NCBI RefSeq assembly: GCF_900114245.1
Contig: NZ_FOSK01000023.1
Coordinates: forward strand, 1 to 41,365
DNA length: 41,365 nucleotides
Source of the DNA: Pseudovibrio ascidiaceicola
Lineage (GTDB): Bacteria; Pseudomonadota; Alphaproteobacteria; Rhizobiales; Stappiaceae
Reading direction: 5' to 3'
The notes below the pieces were generated by a model that was not told the DNA's origin, did no database searches, and worked only from the letters and a program-made list of their open reading frames with translations. Positions 1-6,732 of the stretch are shown here, in pieces; position 1 is the first letter of the stretch; every line of letters starts with the position of its first letter. The position numbers and the translations under genes are program-made.

Positions 1-2
1 GT

Positions 3-131
3 GGCGCTCCGTTGCACCTGCATGCGGTGGAGGAGCTTTTGGAGGTGATTGACGGGACTGCAGAGATCACTTGCGGAGACGACCGGTATGTTGCGTTGCT
101 AAGTCGGAAACAGGCGTGTGCCATGGTTTGA
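3..131 (+). CDS. Cupin-domain protein, C-terminal fragment (gene starts before the window)
   Basis: The open frame enters from the left edge and stops at TGA 129-131, giving 42 residues. It contains GAPLHLHAVEELLEVIDG, which fits the first cupin motif (HxH, three residues, E, six residues, G), so the two His and the Glu would be metal ligands. The second cupin motif (G-x5-PxG-x2-H-x3-N) is not present before the stop, so this is either a short single-domain cupin or one truncated by a frameshift. The following 2 kb is full of decayed genes, which makes decay here plausible. Substrate cannot be inferred. Confidence 0.5.
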   Translation, partial: GAPLHLHAVEELLEVIDGTAEITCGDDRYVALLSRKQACAMV

Positions 132-375
132 GTGGTTTGACGGGTGATGTTCGTCTGCGGGAATAAGTGGCGTGGGTGATGCCGGTGAACTTGGAGGTTC
201 GCCTAGGAGTGCTTAAAAAGATATCCCCGCGTCGCTAAGCCTTCTCAGAAATGTTCTTGGAAGCAGGTCGGGGATGCGAGGGGAATAACCGGTGTGCAGG
301 GGCGGCTTGTCTGCAAGAAAAAGAGTAGACGCCATGTTCGTTGTCTCCCGACGACTTTGCCCGTCAAAGCCCCGG
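132..375. other. Gene-free stretch in decayed region
   Basis: No frame on either strand resembles a protein I recognise, and no hairpin terminator or tRNA is evident. It lies between a cupin tail and a broken minus-strand gene and is probably decayed coding sequence. Confidence 0.35.
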
Positions 376-1014
376 TCATTCACGTTCCCACCCGCTTAGA
401 GTTATTCCCTTTGCCGCCGCAACCAGCAGTTTGCCGTCGGTAATGTATTCGTAGTCGTCAGCTTGCGTAACGGGTGAGGTCAACGACGACATGGATGCTC
501 TGCTGATGAGTTTGCTTTGTGTAAGTTGAGCTTTGAGCAGGTTCCGGTCACGGTCAACGTTTGGAGCTATGCCATGGAGCAGGGCGGGGATGGCTTTGTA
601 GTATTTGATGGTCAGTTTGTGATCTCTGCTGATAGCGCGCATGTAGCCCTTCTTGTCATTGCTCTGCGCAACCTGCCATCACCGGATGTGGATGCGCTCA
701 ATCCAGTCTCCTGGCATCTGGAAGGCGCTGGTGGCTGGTTGGCCCCAGAGGTAAAGCTCGGAAACGGGTAGAAGGTTCTGAAGGGCCAGTTGTATGTAGG
801 TGAAGAGGTTGATGTGGTTGCGGGTGTAGGTGTGGTTTTTGTACCAGCCGATGTCACCCATGAGATCTTCCAATGGTTGATCAGTGATCAAAATTGCATT
901 GACTGGTTGGGGAGCATGCCAACTGGTGGAGCCAGGTTTTACGATCAGTTGACGTTCCAGAACTTTGCAGACGTTGGAGGTCAGCGTCGGAACTGGAGGT
1001 GGTGAAGGCATCAA
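376..1014 (-). pseudogene. Unrecognised minus-strand gene interrupted by an in-frame TGA
   Basis: Two minus-strand frames, 1014-679 and 642-376, are in the same reading frame and are separated only by a TGA (679-681) and twelve sense codons (WQVAQSNDKKGY). Read through the stop they give about 212 residues with protein-like composition, including GDIGWYKNHTYTRNHINLF, LLPVSELYLWGQPATSAF and DDYEYITDGKLLVAAAKG. I do not recognise the family. The single stop, the decayed fccB relic directly upstream on the same strand and the absence of a clear ribosome site favour a pseudogene. The TGA could in principle be a recent mutation or sequencing error. No function is proposed. Confidence 0.45.
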
Positions 1015-1079
1015 ACAGTCCTCTCAGCACTGGCTCAAATCCGCAGAGTACTCAGTTGAGCGCCCCGCAGCTACATTTG

Positions 1080-1745
1080 TTATCCAAACATGCCAGAGGA
1101 CATGTCGGCGTGCCAGCCGAGGCTTTCCTCGTAGGTTTGCTTGTGCAGGCGTCGTCCTCGTTGTTTTGGGAGATGAAGCCATCCACTTTGGCGATCTTCT
1201 CATCTGTGGCTACATAGCTTGCACCAACCTTCACGCCGTTGTCTGGAGAGAACAGCGACCAGCAGGTGTTGGAGAACCGTGGTTTGAACCCGCGTGGGCC
1301 GGTGAGGGCGTGACTGATCGCCATGGAGGCAGCTTTGGCCTGATTGTTGGGAGAATAGCCGGACTTTGGCATGTCACAGTTCTGGGTCGCATCACCAAGC
1401 ACATGGATGTTCTCATCCAACTGGCTTTGCAGTGTTGCTGGAACGATCGGACACCAACCTGCCTCGTTGATCGAACCGGCTTGCTGAGCAATGTTTCCAG
1501 CCTGCATAATGGTTCTCCCAGCCTTCCATGAACAGGCCTTGTTTGGAGAACTTCTCCTTTGGATCAAGAATGGGGATCTGGGCAGTCGGGTTCCGTTGCT
1601 TCAGCACATGAGCAATCATGGCAAAGGTGCCACCTTTCGGCATGACCTCAACCAGCGCCTTGAGCAGCTGGGTCTGCATGCCAGCCTTCAATAGCCTTTT
1701 TGACGAAGTCGATACATAGAGACTGCACCAGTCGGATGTAAGAAG
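1080..1745 (-). pseudogene. fccB: Flavocytochrome c sulfide dehydrogenase flavoprotein (FccB/SoxF-like) relic
   Basis: An intact FccB/SoxF is a periplasmic FAD protein of about 420 residues that oxidises sulfide and passes electrons to a cytochrome c. Here only pieces remain, in shifting minus-strand frames. Around 1743-1684 the frame reads SYIRLVQSLCIDFVKKAIEG, matching the family SYDRLVxSPGIDF region. From about 1685 to 1500 another frame reads AGMQTQLLKALVEVMPKGGTF, then EKFSKQGLFMEGWENHYAG. From about 1501 to 1152 a third reads AGNIAQQAG, GWCPIVPAT, NIHVLGDAT, MPKSGYSPNNQAKA and SNTCWSLFSPDNGVKVGASY. From about 1152 to 1080 a fourth gives the normal end, KQTYEESLGWHADMSSGMFG plus TAA. The CPPGPYERAS segment and the N-terminal FAD-binding region are missing. 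The pieces keep family order, so this is one gene that lost several internal segments. Confidence 0.85.
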
Positions 1746-2195
1746 TTGCATCGGTTGGTAGACGCTAGTCACTGCAGCATTGAAGTTGGTAATCTTCGCA
1801 AGCTATCCGAGTTAATTGATCCCAACTGATTTCTGCATTGGTGTCGAGCCCGGCTCCATTATTGTTGGTATCTAAGCCGGATCGGCATTTGGGAGAAGAT
1901 GCACTTGTGGGGTGGCATTACTTACAACGGAATCGTCACCTCAATGTTCTGAATTAGTTTTTTGAAAATTTAGAATCAGCTTGGTCAATGCGATTTTGTT
2001 GAGGCTTTATCGGGGTGTCACTCTTTCATAGTGTACCGGAGTAACCGGTTGGCGATGGCTTGGGCCAAATTAATTTACTTCTTTTTACACCTCAATTTCA
2101 GATTGAGACGTTCTGTCGCAAGTTTGGTTAAATGGGGAGTTTTCGGCGGTTTTTGGGGGCGTGATGTTTCAGGGCGAGGTTCTAAGTTTTCTTGC
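1746..2195. other. Gene-free region upstream of the cd1 gene
   Basis: The part next to the fccB relic may hold its eroded N-terminal half, but I cannot align any frame with confidence. The part from about 1930 to 2195 is AT-rich and serves as the upstream region of the cd1 gene. A short plus-strand frame starting at 2031 overlaps the cd1 start and looks non-coding. Confidence 0.4.
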
Positions 2196-2209
2196 TTAAC
2201 ATTAGTCAA
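2196..2209 (+). promoter_or_regulatory. FNR/NnrR/DNR-type activator box upstream of nirS-like gene
   Basis: TTAAC-ATTA-GTCAA matches the consensus dyad TTGAC-N4-GTCAA except at one base. Placed at -41.5, the usual class II activator position, it predicts transcription starting near 2244. That is downstream of the ATG at 2218 and 25 bases before the ATG at 2269, which supports 2269 as the start of the cd1 gene. A near-identical box precedes nnrS (9176-9189). The regulator itself is not in the window. Confidence 0.6.
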
Positions 2210-2268
2210 GGAGGAGGATGCCCGTTCAATTCACTGTGACCTCGTCTCACCAGCATTGGAGATTGAGA

Positions 2269-3942
2269 ATGTTACAAAATAAGAGACGTGGGTCAGGGTA
2301 CGCTTTAGCGGCCGGCTTCGCGATGTTGCTAGGTAGTGCAGCTGCACCTGCATTTGCTGAAGGTCCATCACTGAGCGAAGAAGCCTTTGAACGTTCTAAG
2401 CAGCTTTATTTTGAGCAGTGCGCAGGCTGTCACGGCGTTCTGCGCAAGGGCGCGACAGGTAAAAACCTTGAGCCGCATTGGAAGAAAAAAGGCAAGGACG
2501 GCACCGTCACTGAAGGTGGTACCCTTCAGCTAGGTCAGGAACGCCTTGAGAAGATCATCGCCTGGGGCACAGAAGGCGGCATGAACAACTTCTCGGAAAT
2601 CCTGAGCGAGCAAGAAATCAAGGACATGGCGACCTACATTATGTTGGAACCGCCTAAGCCACCTGAGATGTCACTTGCTCAGATGCGCGAAACCCGCAAG
2701 GTTTACGTCGAAGAAAAAGATTACCCAACCAAGCCTATGCATGGCCGCAACTGGGAAAACTTCTTCGTTGTTATCGAGCGTGATGCAGGTAAAGTTGCAG
2801 TCATCGACGGCGACACCAAAGAAGTTCTGGTTCATATTCCTACCGGTTATGCAGTGCACGTGATCAAAGCATCCGAGCATCACAAACTGGCAGAGCCTGA
2901 AAATCCAGGTCGTTTCTGGTACACCATGGGCCGTGACGGCAAGATGACGAAAATCGACCTCTGGCAGACACCAGACAAGATGCTCGTTTCTGAAGTTACC
3001 GTTGCTTATGATGCACGTGACGTTGCCGTATCCGGCGATGGCAAATACATCATTGGTGGTGCTTACTGGCCTCCACACTTCGTGATTTCTGACGCAGTGA
3101 CCATGGAACCGCTTAAGGTTGTTTCAACCCGCGGCGTGAACGTGGACGGAGATTATGTAGAAGAAAGCCGCGTTGCTGCTATCTACACAACTCCAAATGA
3201 GCCTACATGGCTGGTTGCTGTTAAAGAACTTGGCCAGATGTGGCAGGTTGATTACTCCGATATCGACAACCTTCGTATCGACAAAATCGACTCCGCTAAG
3301 TTCCTGCATGACGGCTTCTTCGATCCAACAGGCCGTTACTTCCAGATCGCTGCTAACGCATCGAACAAAATGGTTGTTGTCGACACCAAAGAGCGCAAGC
3401 TCGAAGCTATGATCGACGTTGCTGCTCTTCCACACCCAGGTCCAGGTGCTAACTGGAACGATCCTAAGTGTGGTCCGGTTGCAGGTACAACCCACCTCGG
3501 CGTTGGTACTGTTTCTGTTTGGTCAAACGACCCTGCAGGACGTCCGGATGAAGCTTGGAAGAAGTGTTACGAAGTTGAAACTGACGGCCCAGGCCTGTTC
3601 ATCCGTACACACCCAGACTCCAAGTACGTATGGGCTGACCAGACCAAACACCCAGATCCTGAAATTCAGCAGGCTGTTCAGGTGATCTCGAAAGAAACCG
3701 GTGAGATTGTGAAAACAATCACCATCACCGAAACAGAGGGCAATGCCGCTGTTCACTTCGAGTTCAACGCAGATGGTTCTGAAGTTTGGGTATCCAACTG
3801 GAACATGGGTGACTCACTGGCACCAAACGGTGAAATCGTTGTCTTCGATGCAGAAACACTCGAAGAGAAAACCCGGATTAAGGGCCTTTACGCTCCAACC
3901 GGTAAGTTCAACGTTCACATCCGTTCGAACCACGTTACCTAA
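2269..3942 (+). CDS. nirS: Cytochrome cd1 nitrite reductase family protein (NirS-like, divergent)
   Basis: Predicted periplasmic haem c/haem d1 enzyme; NirS reduces nitrite to NO. The 557-residue protein has a Sec signal peptide (about 1-30), haem c motif CAGCH at 51-55 followed by GVLRKGATGK as in true NirS, a probable axial Met105 (GTEGGM), and the d1 propeller. The d1 proximal ligand would be His197 (GYAVH). Both NirS distal histidines are present: His347 (FLHDG) and His409 (TTHLG). The last third (about 436-550) resembles NirN as much as NirS, including RTHPDSKYVWAD and a VHFEFNADG segment at 495-503. Start 2269 has GGAG 2258-2261 at proper spacing. An ATG at 2218 sits only two bases after AGGAGG and would add 17 residues before the signal peptide. 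A terminator follows. Membership of the cd1 family is certain; the exact catalytic role is less so. Confidence 0.85.
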   Translation: MLQNKRRGSGYALAAGFAMLLGSAAAPAFAEGPSLSEEAFERSKQLYFEQCAGCHGVLRKGATGKNLEPHWKKKGKDGTVTEGGTLQLGQERLEKIIAWGTEGGMNNFSEILSEQEIKDMATYIMLEPPKPPEMSLAQMRETRKVYVEEKDYPTKPMHGRNWENFFVVIERDAGKVAVIDGDTKEVLVHIPTGYAVHVIKASEHHKLAEPENPGRFWYTMGRDGKMTKIDLWQTPDKMLVSEVTVAYDARDVAVSGDGKYIIGGAYWPPHFVISDAVTMEPLKVVSTRGVNVDGDYVEESRVAAIYTTPNEPTWLVAVKELGQMWQVDYSDIDNLRIDKIDSAKFLHDGFFDPTGRYFQIAANASNKMVVVDTKERKLEAMIDVAALPHPGPGANWNDPKCGPVAGTTHLGVGTVSVWSNDPAGRPDEAWKKCYEVETDGPGLFIRTHPDSKYVWADQTKHPDPEIQQAVQVISKETGEIVKTITITETEGNAAVHFEFNADGSEVWVSNWNMGDSLAPNGEIVVFDAETLEEKTRIKGLYAPTGKFNVHIRSNHVT

Positions 3943-3963
3943 TGTGATCTAACGATCCTTTTG

Positions 3964-3996
3964 AGGGGCGGGCACCACGCCCGCCCTTCTTTTTTA
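3964..3996 (+). terminator. Rho-independent terminator after the cd1 gene
   Basis: A 10-pair GC-rich stem (GGGGCGGGC with GCCCGCCC, five-base loop ACCAC) is followed by CTTTTTTTA. It separates the cd1 gene from the NapC-fusion gene, so the latter needs read-through or its own promoter. Confidence 0.9.
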
Positions 3997-4126
3997 TCAG
4001 CGGTATCGAGACTGCAACGGCTGGACACCAGTCGGAGATGGCGGATTTGCTCCCCGCATCTTGAAAGCCGACCGCACACGACCCGGCAAGGATGGGTCGA
4101 CAGAAAATCCAAAACGGAGCCTGGAA

Positions 4127-5914
4127 ATGACCCAGTCCAACGATACGGAAAAGAAAAAGCCGATCTGGCGCAGGTATTTCCTATGGGGAATGCCGGTAGG
4201 TGGCCTCTTGGCGGCCTTTGTCGTCGGCATCATCTTCTGGGGTGGTTTCAACACCGCCATGGAAGCGACAAACACAAAAGAATTCTGCGTCTCGTGCCAC
4301 GAGATGAATGACTTTGTCTATCAGGAATACCAGGGCACGATCCATGACGTAAACCGGTCTGGTGTTGGTGCAGTTTGCTCAGACTGCCACGTTCCTAAAG
4401 ACTGGACACATAAGATCATCCGCAAGATCAAGGCATCCAAAGAAGTTTGGGGCAAGTTGGTCGGCACCATCAATACACCAGAGAAATTTGACAAGAAGCG
4501 TCTGCACCTCGCCAAAAACGAATGGGCGCGGATGAAGTCTTCTGACTCTCGTGAATGCCGTAACTGTCATGACTTTGAATCTATGATGCCGGAGTTCCAG
4601 AAGCCACGCGCACGTCAGCAGCACCTGAATGCAATGAAGACAGGCCAGACCTGTATTGATTGCCACAAAGGTATTGCGCACACCAACGTTCGTGATCGCG
4701 CTTCTGACGAATATCTGGAAATGATCGAAGCGCCGAACCAGAACTTCGTTCGCGAGATTCCAAAAGAATACATGGAAAGCCTTGCTCGCATTGAAGCCAA
4801 GGAAGCTGCTGAAGCGGAAGCTGCAAGCGCTGCGAAGAAAGCACAGCAGGAAGCCACACAGGCACAGATTGCTGCTGCCGTTGATGCAGCTGTTGCTGAA
4901 GAACGCGCCAAAGCTGCCGGTGATGCACCTGCTGCTGATGCAGGCGATACGGTTGGTGCCAACATCGACTGGAGCGGTGTGGACAGCGTAGACATGACCT
5001 TGTTCTACCCTGGTCAGGCTTCCTTCGAGTTTGTACAGAACGGCAAACAGCACGGTGGCGCTCGTCCGCTGACAAAGGGTGGTGACCAGTGCACAACCTG
5101 CCATGCGAAAGAGCTGAACAACATCGGCAACAAGATCGTCAAGGGCACTGAAAATACTGAGCCAACCCCAATTCCTGGGAAGCCTGGTGTGATCAACGCA
5201 ACAATGCAGGCTGCTCATGATGATGAGAACGTCTACTTCCGCCTGCAGTGGCCAGATACTCCTCATGCACCTGCACCATTTGTTGACGGTGGCAAGATGG
5301 ATCCTGAAAACCAGATCAAGGTTGCCATGATGATCACAGGCACTGGCATCAAGATGGGTGAACAAGTTGGTTGCTGGGCAACATGCCACGCAGACAACAC
5401 CTACATGCCATTTGATCCGGGTCCAGAAGCTATCGCTGCTTCCGGTGATGTTGCTGAGATGCTGCAAGCCAAGCAGTCTATCCAGAAGTACCTGAGTGAG
5501 ACCCGGACAAAGGTCGAGATCAAAGGTCGTCGCGGTAAGGCTCAGGGTGGCTGGAACAAGCTGAAGTCCGCTGAGGAAATCGATCAGCTGCTGGCTGATG
5601 GTACCTTCATGGACCTGATGCGCGTCTATGCTGACGGTTCTGCAACCAATGGCTACCTGCTTGAGCGTCGTGTTCAGAACGACGGTGATATCACTGCCTC
5701 TGCCAAGCTCTCCGCTGGCATGTGGACTGTGGTCTTCTCCCGTCCGTTGACAAGCGACAAGCCAGGAGATGTGCCTCTGGAAGCTGGCAAAACCTACACA
5801 GTTGGCTTTGCTATCCATGATGACTTCTCAGCAGCACGTTTCCACCACGTGACGTTGAACACCAGTCTGGCACTGGATGACGAAACTGCCCAAATCAATG
5901 TGGTAGGGCGCTAA
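4127..5914 (+). CDS. NapC/NirT tetraheme quinol dehydrogenase fused to an ethylbenzene-dehydrogenase/cyt c-552-type haem domain
   Basis: Likely passes electrons from membrane quinol to the periplasmic cd1 protein or the cupredoxin. The 595-residue protein has one N-terminal membrane helix (about 21-42) and then four NapC/NirT haem c motifs: CVSCH 54-58, CSDCH 84-88, CRNCH 144-148 and CIDCH 176-180. An Ala/Glu/Lys-rich, probably coiled-coil linker covers about 217-275. The C-terminal domain (about 285-595) resembles the haem-binding domain of cytochrome c-552/DMSO reductase-type gamma subunits (Pfam EB_dh). It begins with a fifth motif, CTTCH 322-326, and contains an atypical CWATCH with three intervening residues (416-421) followed by ADNTYMPF. 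Start 4127 is chosen for GGAG 4115-4118; an upstream in-frame ATG at 4061 lacks a site. Plain NirT/NapC proteins are about 200 residues, so the fusion is the unusual part. Confidence 0.85.
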   Translation: MTQSNDTEKKKPIWRRYFLWGMPVGGLLAAFVVGIIFWGGFNTAMEATNTKEFCVSCHEMNDFVYQEYQGTIHDVNRSGVGAVCSDCHVPKDWTHKIIRKIKASKEVWGKLVGTINTPEKFDKKRLHLAKNEWARMKSSDSRECRNCHDFESMMPEFQKPRARQQHLNAMKTGQTCIDCHKGIAHTNVRDRASDEYLEMIEAPNQNFVREIPKEYMESLARIEAKEAAEAEAASAAKKAQQEATQAQIAAAVDAAVAEERAKAAGDAPAADAGDTVGANIDWSGVDSVDMTLFYPGQASFEFVQNGKQHGGARPLTKGGDQCTTCHAKELNNIGNKIVKGTENTEPTPIPGKPGVINATMQAAHDDENVYFRLQWPDTPHAPAPFVDGGKMDPENQIKVAMMITGTGIKMGEQVGCWATCHADNTYMPFDPGPEAIAASGDVAEMLQAKQSIQKYLSETRTKVEIKGRRGKAQGGWNKLKSAEEIDQLLADGTFMDLMRVYADGSATNGYLLERRVQNDGDITASAKLSAGMWTVVFSRPLTSDKPGDVPLEAGKTYTVGFAIHDDFSAARFHHVTLNTSLALDDETAQINVVGR

Positions 5915-5921
5915 AAAACAC

Positions 5922-5951
5922 AAAGGGTGGCCGAGCAATTGGCCACCTTTT
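5922..5951 (+). terminator. Rho-independent terminator after the NapC-fusion gene
   Basis: AAAGGGTGGCC pairs with GGCCACCTTTT across an eight-base loop, with one G-T wobble, and the right arm ends in a short T run. Confidence 0.75.
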
Positions 5952-5986
5952 CTTGGAGGTTGGATCCTCCTTTATTTTTTGCTTTT

Positions 5987-6032
5987 GCGTATCTTTATCC
6001 GAAAACCGGTTTCCACTTTTCAAAGATATGCA
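5987..6032. repeat. Intergenic palindromic repeat, copy 1 (imperfect)
   Basis: GCGTATCTTTATCCGAAAA, then CCGGTTTCCAC, then TTTTCAAAGATATGC. The left arm and loop are identical to copy 2 at 6595-6643. The right arm lacks the GGAT of the perfect copy. The core ACCGGTTTCCACTTTT is of a type scattered between genes in alphaproteobacteria. Confidence 0.8.
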
Positions 6033-6123
6033 TAGTTGCAGAGCTTGCTCTAAGTTTTTCCGAGCATATCATTATCAATAATATCAGGTGATTTTTGGAT
6101 ATGCATTTGCGAGGGGGCGCTTC

Positions 6124-6543
6124 ATGTACTCAAGATTTCTTCACTCTTCCGCACTTCTTCTGGGTTTTTTGATGGTGGCACCTGCTGTTGCAGCAGATGA
6201 CAAAGCAGCTGCGCTGTGCGCGAAGGCTGAAGCCCGTTATGTCGATATGTTTGGACATCTGGCAGCTGAAGCAGATGGCGTCACTATCGTGAAAATGTAC
6301 AAGTACCGGTTCTGCCCTGAAAAGCTTTCTGTCCCTGTTGGTACCACCGTCCGCTGGGTGAATGTTGACAAGCGGACAAGCCACACCGTTCATTTGAATG
6401 AGGCGGGTGAGAAAGAGTCCGATCGATTGTTCCCTGAAGAGACCTTCGAATTCACATTCCTGAGTGCGGGATCACAGCAATATCTGTGTGGTCCACATTG
6501 GGAAACACAAAAGATGATCGGCATGGTTACTGTCACGCCTTAA
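6124..6543 (+). CDS. Periplasmic cupredoxin (plastocyanin/pseudoazurin-like type-1 copper protein)
   Basis: Probable small electron carrier between the membrane multihaem protein and the cd1 enzymes. The 139-residue precursor has a signal peptide ending near AVAADD. The type-1 copper pattern is visible: a His in RTSHTVH, then YLCGPHW and KMIGMVTV. The Cys-x2-His-x5-Met spacing is one residue longer than the Cys-x2-His-x4-Met of plastocyanin and pseudoazurin. Two further cysteines (LCAKAEARY and YRFCPEK) could form a disulfide. The start at 6124 has GAGGGG 6111-6116; an ATG at 6088 is in frame but has no site. The gene is flanked on both sides by copies of the same palindromic repeat. It is not azurin, and the physiological partner is inferred from position only. 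Confidence 0.8.
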   Translation: MYSRFLHSSALLLGFLMVAPAVAADDKAAALCAKAEARYVDMFGHLAAEADGVTIVKMYKYRFCPEKLSVPVGTTVRWVNVDKRTSHTVHLNEAGEKESDRLFPEETFEFTFLSAGSQQYLCGPHWETQKMIGMVTVTP

Positions 6544-6583
6544 AGCAGTTCGCATTTAAGTTGAAACACATGAACTGCTTTAG
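6541..6583 (+). terminator. Stem-loop after the cupredoxin gene
   Basis: TAAAGCAGTTC, which includes the stop codon, is perfectly repeated inverted as GAACTGCTTTA with a 21-base loop. There is no strong T run, so it may act as an RNA-stabilising or weak termination structure. Confidence 0.45.
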
Positions 6584-6594
6584 CCTTTGTCTCT

Positions 6595-6643
6595 GCGTAT
6601 CTTTATCCGAAAACCGGTTTCCACTTTTCGGATAAAGATACGC
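6595..6643. repeat. Intergenic palindromic repeat, copy 2 (perfect 19-bp arms)
   Basis: GCGTATCTTTATCCGAAAA is followed by CCGGTTTCCAC and then the exact reverse complement of the first arm. It matches copy 1 at 5987-6032, on the other side of the cupredoxin gene. Confidence 0.9.
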
Positions 6644-6668
6644 CTTAAGTGACTGCCTTTATTCTGGC

Positions 6669-6708
6669 GTACCTTTGAACGAACACAGCAACTGGTTTTC
6701 AAAGGTAC
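6669..6708. repeat. Third inverted repeat upstream of nirN
   Basis: GTACCTTTGA and TCAAAGGTAC form perfect 10-bp arms (11 with the next pair) around a 20-base loop containing AACTGGTTTT. It is a diverged relative of, or analogous to, the two repeats upstream. It lies 25 bases before the nirN start and could influence its translation or mark a promoter boundary. Confidence 0.6.
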
Positions 6709-6732
6709 TCTCCCCAATTTTGAGTTATTTCA

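Noticed and set aside
2218-2268. ATG at 2218 with adjacent AGGAGGAGG as the cd1 gene start
   Set aside because: The site is too close to the ATG, it would put 17 residues before a normal signal peptide, and the FNR-type box predicts a transcript starting downstream of it.
2031-2282. Short plus-strand frame overlapping the cd1 gene start
   Set aside because: No recognisable domain, and it contains the activator box and runs into the signal-peptide coding region in another frame.
4379-5818. Long minus-strand frame opposite the NapC-fusion gene
   Set aside because: It is antisense to an unmistakable multihaem protein and mirrors its codon bias; no domain is recognisable.
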